Assembly (NCBI GenBank): GCA_016714225.1 | Contig: JADJNS010000014.1 | Coordinates: 62,001 to 126,000 of the forward strand | Source of the DNA: Archangiaceae bacterium | Lineage (GTDB): Bacteria; Myxococcota; Myxococcia; Myxococcales; Myxococcaceae | DNA length: 64,000 nt | Reading direction: 5' to 3' | In this document: one piece after another, positions 36,291-45,266 of the stretch | How positions within the stretch are numbered: position 1 is the stretch's first letter | How the letters are laid out: each line of letters starts with the position of its first letter | Notes under the pieces: generated by a model | What the model was told of the DNA's origin: nothing | The model's input: only the letters and a program-made list of their open reading frames with translations | Database searches by the model: none | Program-made: the position numbers and the translations under genes

Positions 36291-37338
36291 GGCCGGTATT
36301 GCTTCGAGGGGCGCGGCTTTATCGCGGCATTTTCGGTCGGCGCCAGAGCGGGCCCTGCTCTGCGTCACCCTGGCGCTCTCGTTTGCCGCGCTCGCCGAGC
36401 CCACCGCCCCGATTCGACTCGTCTATTCCGCCCCCGCCGGCTGCCCCGACGAGGCGTGGGTGCGCGGCGCGGTCGCCGCTCGACTGGGTCGCGACCCTTT
36501 CACTGCCGATGCCGAGCGCCGCGCCGAAGCCTCGATTCGCCGGGCGCAGAGTCGCTTCGTCGGCGTGGTTCGAATCTCCGAGCAGGAGCGCGAGCTCGGT
36601 CGCCGCGAGCTCGACTCTACCGACTGTCTCGAGCTCGCCTCTTCGCTCGAGCTCGCGCTCGCCATCGCCATCGACCCGCGCGCGACGCTGCGCCCGACCC
36701 CGGCACCCATCGAACCGGCGGCCCCCTCGCCTGCACCCCAGCCTGCTCCTCCTTCTCCGCCGAGTGCTCCTCCGACTCCGACTCCTCCTCCGACTCCTCC
36801 TGCGCCGACCGCCACCGTCGCGCCTGCGGCTGCTCCGGCGCCGGCTCCAACCGGGCCTCACGGCTGGGCGGCGCTTGCGCTGCATGTCTCGGCCGGCTGG
36901 TTGTCGAGCGTGTCGGCCGGGGGCGCGCTCGGGGCTGGAGTGCGGTGGGAGCGCTTCTCGCTCTCGCTGCAGGCGCGCACCGACCTCCCCACCGGCGTGC
37001 GCAGCGGCAGCCGCAGCGCAGAGGTCTGGGGCGTTCTCGGCACGCTGCTGCCGTGCGTGCACTTCGGCTGGTTCGGCGCCTGCGTCGCCGCCTCGGCCGG
37101 CGGGCTGCGGGTCACCTCGAACCTCGCCGGCCCGGTCTCGCAGTGGAGCCCGGTGCTGCTGCTCGGAGCTCGGGTGCAGGCGGCCATCGCGCTGGGCGAG
37201 CGCTGGCACCTGGTGCCCTTTCTCGAGGGCCAGGGCCGGCTGCTGGGCGCCACCGTGCTCTCGGGCGACCAGGCGCTGTGGTCGAGCCCGGTGTTCGCCT
37301 TCGCGGGCGGCCTGTCGCTGGCGGCGCGCTTTTTGTGA
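36289..37338 (+). CDS. Envelope protein of an ECF sigma operon
   Basis: The 349-residue product (ATG 36289) has a long basic N-terminal region before a hydrophobic signal (ALLCVTLALSFAALAE). Residues about 30-110 hold GCPDEAWVRGAVAARLGRDPF, typical of small periplasmic modules encoded beside myxobacterial ECF sigma genes. A Pro/Ala-rich spacer (135-185) precedes a barrel-like C-terminus (ALHVSAGWLSSVSAGGALGAGVRWE ... LSLAARFL). It may sense or report envelope state. Start codon overlaps the divergent DUF1554 gene's (CATG at 36288-36291), so either start could be wrong. Confidence 0.68.
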   Translation: MAGIASRGAALSRHFRSAPERALLCVTLALSFAALAEPTAPIRLVYSAPAGCPDEAWVRGAVAARLGRDPFTADAERRAEASIRRAQSRFVGVVRISEQERELGRRELDSTDCLELASSLELALAIAIDPRATLRPTPAPIEPAAPSPAPQPAPPSPPSAPPTPTPPPTPPAPTATVAPAAAPAPAPTGPHGWAALALHVSAGWLSSVSAGGALGAGVRWERFSLSLQARTDLPTGVRSGSRSAEVWGVLGTLLPCVHFGWFGACVAASAGGLRVTSNLAGPVSQWSPVLLLGARVQAAIALGERWHLVPFLEGQGRLLGATVLSGDQALWSSPVFAFAGGLSLAARFL

Positions 37339-37380
37339 TGAACGTGCCGGTCGCACGGCAATACCGTGAAGGAACGGTAG

Positions 37381-37893
37381 ATGGCGGCCCCTGACCTGCG
37401 CACCCTGTACGACGCCGAGCTCGACGCGCTCTACGGCTTCATTCGCCGCCTGGGAGTACCGGTGAGCGAGGTCGAAGACCTGGTGCACGACGTCTTCATC
37501 ACCGCGCTGGGCCGGTGGAGCGCCTACGACCCCGCTCAGCCGCTGCGGCCCTGGCTCTACGGCATCGCCTTCAAGCTCGCGGGCGCGCGCCGCCGCGCCG
37601 GCCACACCCGCGAGCTGCCGGTCGACGCGCTGCCTGACCTGCCGGTCGACGAGACCGCCACCGACCGGCTGCACCAGCGCGACATCTCGGTGCTGGTGCA
37701 TCGCGCGCTCGAGAGCCTCCCCGAAGAGCGACGCGCGACCGTGGTGATGTACGAGCTCGAGGGTTTCACCGTCGCGCAGATTTCCGCAGTGCTCGAGATT
37801 CCCGCCCCCACCGTCTACTCACGCCTCAGGGTCGGGCGCGAAGAGCTGCAGGGCGCGGTGCGACGACTTCAGCAGAGAGAAGGTGCGCGATGA
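37381..37893 (+). CDS. ECF RNA polymerase sigma factor
   Basis: The 170-residue product has region 2 (YDAELDALYGFIRRLGVPVS, then VEDLVHDVFITALGRWSAYD) and region 4 (ALESLPEERRATVVMYELEG, then AQISAVLEIPAPTVYSRLRV), the two domains of ECF sigma factors. AAGGAA lies 8 bases before ATG 37381. It overlaps the next gene by ATGA, the usual sign of a sigma/anti-sigma pair made in equal amounts. Targets are unknown; ECF operons usually activate their own promoter. Confidence 0.93.
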   Translation: MAAPDLRTLYDAELDALYGFIRRLGVPVSEVEDLVHDVFITALGRWSAYDPAQPLRPWLYGIAFKLAGARRRAGHTRELPVDALPDLPVDETATDRLHQRDISVLVHRALESLPEERRATVVMYELEGFTVAQISAVLEIPAPTVYSRLRVGREELQGAVRRLQQREGAR

Positions 37894-38573
37894 GCCACGA
37901 AGAGCTGCCCCCGCTCGACTCCGACATCTCGGCGCTGCTGCGCTCGGCGCGCGCCCCCTCGCCGTCGGCCGAGCTGCGCGCGCGGGCCTTCGAGCGCATC
38001 GCCGCCAGCGCCGCCCGGGGGGCTACCGCCGCCGCCGGAGGCGCGGTCGCCGGCGCCGCCGCCCAGGCCGGGGTGGTGAAGCTCGGGGTGCTGGCGCTGC
38101 CGCTCGCCGCTGCGGCGCTCGCGGTCGGCGCCCTGGGAGGGTACCAGCTCGGCGCACGCCGGGCCGTCGCGCCCCCGCCGCCCATCGTCATCACCCTCGC
38201 CGCGGCCACGGTGCCCGAGCCTCGGCGCGAACCCGAGCCACGGGCCGCTCCGGCCGAGCCGTCGCCGGTGAAGCCTGCCGGCTCGCTGGCCGAGCCGCGC
38301 CGCGACCTGAAGCTCGCCGACGAGCGCGCGCTGATTGAGCTCGCCCGCAGCGCGCTGGCGCGCCGCGACCCGGCCACCGGGCTGGCGGCGCTCGAGCGGC
38401 ACCGCCAGGGGTACGCCGACGGCAAGCTGGCCGAAGAGCGCGAGGCGCTGGTGGTGCAGGCGCTCATCGACTCGGGCCGGCGCGCCGACGCCCTCGAGCG
38501 CGCACAGCAGTTCAAGGCGCGCTTCCCGTCGAGCCTGCTGTTGCCGGCGATCGACGAGATGCTCGCCGAGTGA
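37890..38573 (+). CDS. Probable membrane-anchored anti-sigma factor
   Basis: The 227-residue product has a short cytoplasmic N-terminus (MSHEELPPLDSDISALLRSA), one strong transmembrane segment (GVLALPLAAAALAVGALGG, about 68-86), a Pro/Glu-rich spacer, and a helical C-terminal domain in the periplasm with TPR-like repeats (ALIELARSALARRDPATGLA, ALERAQQFKARFPS). Lacking the zinc His-Cys-Cys motif of typical ZAS anti-sigma factors, it is called one by position and topology only. Confidence 0.72.
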   Translation: MSHEELPPLDSDISALLRSARAPSPSAELRARAFERIAASAARGATAAAGGAVAGAAAQAGVVKLGVLALPLAAAALAVGALGGYQLGARRAVAPPPPIVITLAAATVPEPRREPEPRAAPAEPSPVKPAGSLAEPRRDLKLADERALIELARSALARRDPATGLAALERHRQGYADGKLAEEREALVVQALIDSGRRADALERAQQFKARFPSSLLLPAIDEMLAE

Positions 38574-38639
38574 GCGCCGCGAGCCTCGAAAACAAAGGCG
38601 AGTGTCACGGTCGGGCGTCGGCTAACCTGCTGGCGACCG

Positions 38640-40142
38640 ATGGCCAGCTCGCTGCTCGTCTGTGGCTTCGACATTCGCGAAGTTCAGCTGCCGGACGACG
38701 CCGAGGTGCTGCTGCCGCCGCTGCCGCTGCCGGCGCACGACGACTTCAAGGAGCAGGTGATTCGCGCGCTCGACGAGCCGATCTCCGGGCTGCCACTCGG
38801 CAAGCGGGTCAAGCCCGGGTCGAAGGTCACCGTGGTGCTCGACGACTTCACGCTGCCCGTGCCGCCCGCCTCGCGCGACGCGCGCCGCGACATGCTCGAG
38901 GCGCTGCTCGAGGCCCTCAACCACTTCGGGGTGCGGGCCGCGAACGTCACCGCGCTGATCGCCACCGGCCTGTCGCGGCAGTGGCGGCCCGCCGAGCTCA
39001 CCGAGATTCTCGGCCCCCGCGCCACCTCGATGATCACCCTGCGCGCCCACGACGCCGAGGCGCAGGGCGAGCTGCACCGGCTCGCCGACGAGCCCGAGGC
39101 GCCCATCGAGCTGTCGCGGCTGCTCTTCGAGTGCGACCTGGTGATTCACCTCTCGGTGATGAACATGCCGCTCGACGCCGGCACGTTCTCGCTGGTGGCG
39201 GGCACCGCGGGCTACCGCACCGCGCGGGTGCTCAACGCGCCGAAGATGTTCGACGACGACGCGGTGCTGGTGCCCGGCTCGGCCTGGCACCGCGCGCACA
39301 CCCGCATCGGCTCGATGCTGATGGAAAAGGTGCAGGTGATGCAGGTCGCGGCGGTGCTCAACAACGAGCTGTGGACCAGCTCGATCGCCTCGCTGCTGCG
39401 CTCGGAGACCGGCCTCTCGCGCCCCCTGCAGATGTGGAACGCGTTGCCCGGCGCAGTGCGCCACCGCGCGGCCCGCATGATGCGCTCGAGCTACCGGCCC
39501 ATCGCGGCGCTGGCGGGGCCGCCCGACGCGGTGGCGCCACGCGCGCTCGAGCTGTTCCTGCGCCAGCACGAGGTGACCTCGACCCGCGGCGAGGCCGACG
39601 TGCTGCTCTTCGGGCTGCCCGACCTGGGGCCCTACTCGGTGGGCACCGCGCAGAACCCGGTGCTGGTGGCGAACCTGGCGCTGGGGCTGGTCTCGAACCT
39701 GTTCACCAAGGCCCCGCTGGTGCGCGAAGGCGGGGTCATCGTCTTCTTGAACCCGCTCAACCCCACCTTCGACGCGCGCGCCCACCGGCCGCACCTCGAC
39801 TTCTACGAGAAGGTGCTGCGCCTCGAGCGCGACCCCCACGCCATTCACGAGCGCTACGAGCCCTACCTCGCCTCGCGGCCCGAGCTCACCGCCGACTACC
39901 AGCGCCGCTACGCCTTTCACGGCGCGCACCCGCTGCTCGCCTGGTACCAGTGCTCGGCGGCGCGGCGGCGCACCAGCCGCATCATCGTGGCCGGCGGAGA
40001 CCCGCGCGCCTGCGCCCGCCTCGGCTTCATGGGAGCCAGCGACGTCGACGACGCGCTGCGAAAAGCGAAAGAAGCCCTGGCGATGGACGCGCCCCAGCTG
40101 CGCGTGCTCGAGCTGCCGCCGCCGTTCTTCGTGAGGGCCTGA
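38640..40142 (+). CDS. LarA-like paralogue without the cofactor lysine
   Basis: The 500-residue protein aligns along its length with the LarA-like protein at 2043-3656: KVTVVLDDFTLPVPP against KVTIALDDISLPLPP, and later GGVIVFLNP and RYAFHGAHPLLAWY. At the two sites that define LarA chemistry it differs: GLSRQ has Ser112 where the paralogue has His134, and DAGTFSLVAGTAG has Thr182-Phe183 where it has His208-Lys209. It therefore probably cannot bind the nickel-pincer cofactor by the usual lysine. It may do other chemistry or bind a ligand. The Nudix gene follows after 5 bp. Confidence 0.72.
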   Translation: MASSLLVCGFDIREVQLPDDAEVLLPPLPLPAHDDFKEQVIRALDEPISGLPLGKRVKPGSKVTVVLDDFTLPVPPASRDARRDMLEALLEALNHFGVRAANVTALIATGLSRQWRPAELTEILGPRATSMITLRAHDAEAQGELHRLADEPEAPIELSRLLFECDLVIHLSVMNMPLDAGTFSLVAGTAGYRTARVLNAPKMFDDDAVLVPGSAWHRAHTRIGSMLMEKVQVMQVAAVLNNELWTSSIASLLRSETGLSRPLQMWNALPGAVRHRAARMMRSSYRPIAALAGPPDAVAPRALELFLRQHEVTSTRGEADVLLFGLPDLGPYSVGTAQNPVLVANLALGLVSNLFTKAPLVREGGVIVFLNPLNPTFDARAHRPHLDFYEKVLRLERDPHAIHERYEPYLASRPELTADYQRRYAFHGAHPLLAWYQCSAARRRTSRIIVAGGDPRACARLGFMGASDVDDALRKAKEALAMDAPQLRVLELPPPFFVRA

Positions 40143-40147
40143 AGGCC

Positions 40148-40645
40148 GTGGCCGCGGCGTTCGTCTACTGCCCCCGCTGCGCGACGCCCCTGCAAGAGCG
40201 CGAGGCCGCGGGGCGAACCCGTGCGGTGTGCCCCGCGCCCGGGTGCAGCTTCGTGCACTGGGGCAACCCGCTGCCGGTGGTGGGCGCGCTGGTCGAGCAC
40301 CGGGGCAAGGTGATTCTCGCGCGCGGTCGCGGCTGGCCCGAGAAGTTCTTCGGCCTCGTCACCGGCTTTCTCGAGGCCGGCGAGACGCCCGAGGCCGGGG
40401 TGCTGCGCGAAGTGAAAGAAGAGCTCTCGCTCGACGCCGAGGTGGTCGGCCTGATCGGCGTCTATGCGTTCGAGCTGCGCAACGAGCTCATCGCCTGCTG
40501 GCACGTGCGCGCGCCCGACGCGCAAGAGGTGAAGCTGTCGGACGAGCTCGAGGCGTGGAAGGCGATCGACCCCGACAAGCTGCGAGCGTGGGAGATGGGC
40601 ACTGGCCTCGCGGTGCGCGACTGGCTCAAGGCGCGGCGAAGGTGA
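40148..40645 (+). CDS. Nudix hydrolase with zinc ribbon (NADH pyrophosphatase-like)
   Basis: The 165-residue product (GTG 40148) has a four-Cys zinc ribbon: YCPRC (Cys8, Cys11) and CPAPGC (Cys28, Cys33), then a Nudix box GFLEAGETPEAGVLREVKEE that fits GX5EX7REUXEEXGU except for a late Ser. The zinc ribbon plus Nudix layout resembles NudC-type NAD(H) pyrophosphatases, but it is about 90 residues shorter and lacks the N-terminal domain. It may hydrolyse nucleotide diphosphate derivatives. Starts 5 bp after the LarA-like gene, so it is likely co-expressed. Confidence 0.88.
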   Translation: MAAAFVYCPRCATPLQEREAAGRTRAVCPAPGCSFVHWGNPLPVVGALVEHRGKVILARGRGWPEKFFGLVTGFLEAGETPEAGVLREVKEELSLDAEVVGLIGVYAFELRNELIACWHVRAPDAQEVKLSDELEAWKAIDPDKLRAWEMGTGLAVRDWLKARRR

Positions 40646-40672
40646 GCTGGTAGACCGCGCCGGGCGGGCCGC

Positions 40673-41230
40673 TCAGACGTCTTTGGGCGCCTTGAAGAAG
40701 TAGTGCTGGTAGTGCGCCAGCTCGGCAATCGACGCGCGCAGGTCGGCGAGCACGGTGTGCTGCGCGTCGTCTTTGGTGCGGCCCGGAGCATTGGGGTACC
40801 ACGCGCGGGTGAGCACCTTCAGGCTCGACACGTCGAGCATGCGGTAGTGCAGGTAGCGCTCGAAGCCGGGCATGTACTTCGCGAGAAACAACCGGTCCAT
40901 GTAGATGGAGTTGCCGGCCAGAATGCCCTCGCCGAACGGCACGTGCTCGGACACCAGCGCGGTGGCGTCTTTCTCGGCGGTGCGCAGCGAGATGTCGCTC
41001 TTGCGCACGCGCTCGAGCAGGCCGTTCTTGGTGTGCATCTCGCGCACGAACGGCTCCATGTTGCCCAGCGCCTCTTCGCTCTGCCACACCGCGCGCTCGA
41101 GCTCGGCGATGGGCTTCAGGTCCGGGCCGGTGATGACGATGCCCATCTCGATGATCACGTTGCGCTCGGGGTCGAGCCCGGTCATCTCGAGGTCGCACCA
41201 CACGAAGCGGGTCGGAGAAGAGTTCGCCAT
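40673..41230 (-). CDS. orn: Oligoribonuclease Orn
   Basis: Orn degrades 2-5-nucleotide RNA fragments and pGpG, the product of c-di-GMP breakdown. The 185-residue length is typical. DEDDh exonuclease motifs are present: WCDLEMTGLD (Asp13, Glu15), the middle Asp in SIYMDRLFLAKYMP, and HTVLADLRASI with His and Asp. VSSLKVLTRAWYP is a family segment. It is convergent with the Nudix gene (27 bp between ends). Confidence 0.95.
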   Translation of the reverse strand: MANSSPTRFVWCDLEMTGLDPERNVIIEMGIVITGPDLKPIAELERAVWQSEEALGNMEPFVREMHTKNGLLERVRKSDISLRTAEKDATALVSEHVPFGEGILAGNSIYMDRLFLAKYMPGFERYLHYRMLDVSSLKVLTRAWYPNAPGRTKDDAQHTVLADLRASIAELAHYQHYFFKAPKDV

Positions 41231-41349
41231 GGTCGGTGGGTGTACCAGACCCTGCAGGTGCGCTCTGCAAACTTCGTGTGCTCAGCGACCGCGACGACCG
41301 ACAACAGCCGTCCACGTCGACGGCCTCTTCGAGCCGCCACAACCCACCG

Positions 41350-43152
41350 CTACAGCTTCAGCTGCTTCTTCGTGGTCTGCCCGGCTTTGATCTCGACCTC
41401 GATGCTCGTACTGATGTTCTTCTCTTCGTTCACCAGCTTGAGCAGCTGCTTGCCCGCGGGCAGCTGAACGTCGATGAGCGGAGTGTCGCCCAGCACCTTG
41501 CCGTTGCAGGTGACCGTGGTCCACGGCTGGGTCTGGAGCGAGAGCTTGCCCAGCTGCACCGGCGGAGGCGGCGGGGGCCGTTTTACCTGCTGCGCCTGCT
41601 GCTGCTGAGGCGGCGGGGCGCGGTCGGAGAGCTCGGCCGGCAGCGGGAGCAGCACCTTGGCCTTCGCGCCCGGCTCGGCGAGGGTGAGGGCGGTCGACAT
41701 GGTTCGGCGGCCCTCGAGCGCGGCGCTGATCTCGTGCTTGCCCAGCTTCTGATCGGGCAACACCACCGGCGACTTGCCCACCGGGTTGCCATCGACGGTG
41801 ACGTCGGCGCCCGGCGGCTCGGTGTCGATCACCAGCGTGCCCACGTTGGCCACCGGCGCCGGGGGCTGCGCTACCGCCAGCGGCTGCGGCGGCAGCGTGT
41901 CGTCGCGGCGAATCAGCATGCGCGCCAGCAGCACTCCCGAGAGCACCAGCGCCAGCGCCGAGGGAATCAGCACCAGCGCGGCCCGCGAGCGCTGGGCGCT
42001 GGCCCGCATCGCGGTGCGGTTGCCGGTGCGGCCCGGCATCGAGTGGTCGGTGTCGTTCTTGAGCACGTCACCCGACGACGGCGTCAGCTCGCCCGTGCTC
42101 GCGCTCTCGATCAGCTTGGCCCGGGCGTTGATGCGCGCCTCGAACAGCCGGTGCATGAACTGCCCGATGTCGCTCGAGCTCGGGCTGTTCGGCTGGGTCT
42201 TGAGCCAGTTCTCGAGCGCGTGGTGAAAGGCGGCCGCGTCTTGGTAGCGGTCGTCGGGGTTCTTCTGCAGCGCGATGGAGAGAATCTCAGACAGCTCGCG
42301 CGGCACGTCGGGGTTGCGCACGTCGGCGGGCTGCACCGGCTCGTCGCTGGTCACCGCGCTCAGGGCCTGGAACTGATCTTCGCGGTGAAACAGGCGGCTC
42401 TTGGTGACCAGCTCGTAGAGCACGATCGCCAATGAGAAGAGGTCGGCGCGGTGGTCGATGCCCTGCCCGGTGGCCTGCTCGGGCGCCATGTACGCGACCT
42501 TGCCCTTGATCTGCCCGCCCATCGTCTGCGAGCCGCGGTTCGCCGCCTTGGCGATGCCGAAGTCGACCAGCTTCACCAGGCCGTCGTAGGTGATGATGAT
42601 GTTCTGCGGGCTGACGTCGCGGTGCACCACGTTCAGGTGCTCGCCCTTCACGCCGTGGCGGCTGTGCGCGTGGCCCAGGCCTTCGGCGGCCCCCGAGATG
42701 ATCTTCACCGCGTGGCTGATGGGCAGGCTCATGCCCGCCTTCATCGCGGCGCGGGCGATCGCCGAGAGGTTCTCTCCCGGCAGGTACTCCATGGCGATGT
42801 AGTAGGCGCCGGCGTGCTCTCCCAGGTCGTAGATCTGCACGATGTTGGGGTGGTTGAGCTGGGCCGCGATGCGCGCCTCGTCGAGGAACATCTCGACGAA
42901 CTCGGGGTCGGCCGAGAGTGAGTCGACGATGCGCTTGATGACGATGACCTTCTCGAACCCGCGCGGGCCGGCCTGCTTGGCGAGCCAGATCTCGGCCATG
43001 CCGCCGGTGGCGATCTTCGCCAGCAGCGTGTACCGACCGACGACGTCACCCGAGCTCCAGGGAATCTGGTTCTCGGGCGAGACGTCGTCGATGGAGATCT
43101 CCGGACCGGATTCGGAGGGCACGGGCAAGGTCCAGAGAGGATCACGCCGCAT
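41350..43152 (-). CDS. Ser/Thr protein kinase with C-terminal PEGA domains
   Basis: The 600-residue product has a Hanks-type kinase domain at about 40-305: GRYTLLAKIATGGMAEIWLA (Gly-loop), IVIKRI with the ATP Lys, VVHRDVSPQN (HRD replaced only at the third position), LVDFGIAKA (DFG) and KVAYMAPEQ. A transmembrane helix (ALVLIPSALALVLSGVLLA) at about 390 is followed outside by two PEGA-like repeats (LVIDTEPPGADVTVDGNPVG, then LSLQTQPWTTVTCNGKVLG). It is a receptor-type kinase, common in myxobacteria. Start ATG 43152 leaves 48 bp to the divergent gene; ATG 43182 is also in frame. Confidence 0.9.
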   Translation of the reverse strand: MRRDPLWTLPVPSESGPEISIDDVSPENQIPWSSGDVVGRYTLLAKIATGGMAEIWLAKQAGPRGFEKVIVIKRIVDSLSADPEFVEMFLDEARIAAQLNHPNIVQIYDLGEHAGAYYIAMEYLPGENLSAIARAAMKAGMSLPISHAVKIISGAAEGLGHAHSRHGVKGEHLNVVHRDVSPQNIIITYDGLVKLVDFGIAKAANRGSQTMGGQIKGKVAYMAPEQATGQGIDHRADLFSLAIVLYELVTKSRLFHREDQFQALSAVTSDEPVQPADVRNPDVPRELSEILSIALQKNPDDRYQDAAAFHHALENWLKTQPNSPSSSDIGQFMHRLFEARINARAKLIESASTGELTPSSGDVLKNDTDHSMPGRTGNRTAMRASAQRSRAALVLIPSALALVLSGVLLARMLIRRDDTLPPQPLAVAQPPAPVANVGTLVIDTEPPGADVTVDGNPVGKSPVVLPDQKLGKHEISAALEGRRTMSTALTLAEPGAKAKVLLPLPAELSDRAPPPQQQQAQQVKRPPPPPPVQLGKLSLQTQPWTTVTCNGKVLGDTPLIDVQLPAGKQLLKLVNEEKNISTSIEVEIKAGQTTKKQLKL

Positions 43153-43200
43153 GACGACGCGTGTCAACGATTGCGCCCGCATCGGCTACGATTGCTGACC

Positions 43201-44274
43201 ATGGTTTGCGCACATTTCCTCCTGACCGCCGCACTGGCAGCGAATCCGGATCTGGAAAAGGCCACCAAGCTGGTGAACGACCTGCAGTACGCCGAGGCGC
43301 GGGCCGCGCTCGAGTCGGCGATCAAGCGCACCGGCAACGACCGCGACACGCTGCTGCACATCTACGAGCTGCAGGGCATCGTCTACGCCACGCTCAACGA
43401 AGCGGGGAAGGCCGGCAAGGCGTTTCAGGCGCTGCTGGTGCTCGACCCCGAGCACAAGCTCTCGGCCGACTACCCGCCGCGGGTGATGACTCCGTTCTAC
43501 GAGTCGCGTGGGCGGGCCAGCGAGCTGGGCCGGCTCGAGCTCAAGGCGCTGCCCGCGGCCATCGGAGCAGGGAAGATCGGCCAGCTGGCGGTCGAGATCT
43601 CGTCCGACCCGCTGAAGATGGTGAAGAAGGTGAAGTTCCACGTGCGCAGCGACGGCGGCGGTTGGGCCGAGCAGCCCGGTGACGTCTCGGGCAAGACCGC
43701 GTCGGTCTCGGTCGACGCCGCGCGCATCGAATGGTGGGCCGACGCGATCGGCGAGCGCGAGGCGGTGCTGTTTCAGGTCGGCAACGAAGCCCAGCCCCGG
43801 GTCGACATCGCAGCGCAGCCCTCGAGCGCGAAGCAGGGCGACGCCCCGCTCGCGGCGAAGACCGAGCCCACGCCCGCTGAGCCGCGGTCTGCCGGCACCG
43901 AGGTCGAGGCCAGCTCGGGCGGCGGCCCCTCGGGAGTGCGCATCGCCGGCGTGGCGGTCGCGGTGGTGGGCGTGGCCGGAGTCGTGGTCGGCTCGGTCTT
44001 CGGGGCGATGGCCAACAGCGCGCGCCAGAGGGTGAACGGCGCCACCACCGACGCCCAGGGCCGCGTCACCGGCATCACCCAGGTCGAGGCGTACGAGCTC
44101 GACCGCAGCGTGCACACCAACGCGGCGATCGCCAACACCATGTGGATCGCCGGGGGTGCCCTCGCCGCGGTCGGGGTGGTGATGATCATCGCCGGCGGCT
44201 CGTCGTCGCCGTCGTCGGGCAGCGTCAGCCTCTCGCTCACCGGCAACGGGGCGATGGTGAGCGGCAGCTTCTAG
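43201..44274 (+). CDS. Envelope protein with TPR-like repeats
   Basis: The 357-residue product has a signal peptide (MVCAHFLLTAALAA), helical repeats (ATKLVNDLQYAEARAALESA, LLHIYELQGIVYATLNEAGK) at about 18-80, then a beta-rich middle region, a transmembrane-like helix (IAGVAVAVVGVAGVVVGSVF) and a second hydrophobic segment (IAGGALAAVGVVMIIAGG). Myxobacteria often place such a protein next to a PEGA kinase, where it may be part of its signalling or substrate pathway. The frame's upstream TTG (43171) is unlikely as start; ATG 43201 gives the signal. Confidence 0.74.
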   Translation: MVCAHFLLTAALAANPDLEKATKLVNDLQYAEARAALESAIKRTGNDRDTLLHIYELQGIVYATLNEAGKAGKAFQALLVLDPEHKLSADYPPRVMTPFYESRGRASELGRLELKALPAAIGAGKIGQLAVEISSDPLKMVKKVKFHVRSDGGGWAEQPGDVSGKTASVSVDAARIEWWADAIGEREAVLFQVGNEAQPRVDIAAQPSSAKQGDAPLAAKTEPTPAEPRSAGTEVEASSGGGPSGVRIAGVAVAVVGVAGVVVGSVFGAMANSARQRVNGATTDAQGRVTGITQVEAYELDRSVHTNAAIANTMWIAGGALAAVGVVMIIAGGSSSPSSGSVSLSLTGNGAMVSGSF

Positions 44275-44306
44275 CTGGGCGAACCAGCTGTGCTAAGCGC
44301 GCGCGC

Positions 44307-45260
44307 GTGAACGACGCGATGCTGAAGCGGCTGCAAGACGACTCCGACGGCGGGCCGGGCGACCGGCTCGCGCAGCTGATGCTCGAGCAGCTGCTCCGCT
44401 CGCGCGTCGATTCACTCGTCGCACCCCAGGCGCTGGCGGCCGCGGCGCGCGAGGCGCTGCAGGGCTGGCTCGACTCGCCCGAGGCGATGAAGTCGCTCGA
44501 GACCTCGCTCGAGCTCACCGTCGCGTCGCTGAAGTCGCAGGCCGCGCTGCGCGACCTGGTGCCCCGAGACGTGAAGGCCACCCTGCTCGAGCTGGCGGCC
44601 CGCCCCTACTCGCCCGACAAGCGGGTGGTGCTGAAGATTCTCGACCGCGGGCCGATGCGCGAGCTGATTCGCACCCTGGTGACCGACACCGTGTCGGCAT
44701 TCGGGGCGCGCATGGCGGCGCCCGCGGCGACGGTGACCAAGGGGCTGGGCGGCCTGGCCCGCTTCGCCGCCGAGACCGTGAAGCAACGCGGCGGCGCGCT
44801 GGGCGGCATCGTGGGCGCGGTCGAGGGCCAGGTCGAGAAGCGCTCGGTCGAGTTCGCCGACGCGGCGATCAGCCGGGTGCTCAACGAGATCGCCGACTTC
44901 ATCTCGGACCCGAAGCAGGCCGCCGACGCCGCGCAGCTGCGCGTCGAGGCGCTCTCGGGCGCGCTCGAGCTGACGCCGGTGCAGCTCTCGCGCGAGCTGA
45001 TCAACCTCGACGTGCCGGGCGGCGCCGAGGTCTTGCGCGCGGGCCTCAAGCGCTGGCTGCAGAGCGCCGACGCCACCGCCACCTTCGAGCGCGTCGCGCA
45101 GGGCGCGCGGGTCGAGCAGACGGTGGGCGAGCTGCTCGACGGCGTCGGCCAGCGGCCGGTAGCGCTCTCGCTCGGTCGCGCGCTGCTGCGCTCACGGCTG
45201 AAGGTGCTGTTCGCGAGCCCCGAGTACGCGGCGTGGCTCGACGAGGTCGGCCGGCCGTGA
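44307..45260 (+). CDS. Helical protein of unknown function
   Basis: The 317-residue product begins at GTG 44307 (ATG at 44319 is an alternative). It is predicted almost entirely helical, with a hydrophobic, Gly-rich segment (AAPAATVTKGLGGLARFAAE, KQRGGALGGIVGAVEGQVEK) in the middle and Arg/Glu-rich helices elsewhere. There is no signal peptide. I do not recognise the family. It may bind membranes or be a structural protein. It converges on ygfZ (6 bp between ends). Confidence 0.7.
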   Translation: MNDAMLKRLQDDSDGGPGDRLAQLMLEQLLRSRVDSLVAPQALAAAAREALQGWLDSPEAMKSLETSLELTVASLKSQAALRDLVPRDVKATLLELAARPYSPDKRVVLKILDRGPMRELIRTLVTDTVSAFGARMAAPAATVTKGLGGLARFAAETVKQRGGALGGIVGAVEGQVEKRSVEFADAAISRVLNEIADFISDPKQAADAAQLRVEALSGALELTPVQLSRELINLDVPGGAEVLRAGLKRWLQSADATATFERVAQGARVEQTVGELLDGVGQRPVALSLGRALLRSRLKVLFASPEYAAWLDEVGRP

Positions 45261-45266
45261 GCTCGG

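Noticed and set aside
44142..44306. Longer start for the helical protein at 44307 running back into the previous gene
   Set aside because: It overlaps the end of the TPR protein in another frame; GTG 44307 or ATG 44319 fits better.
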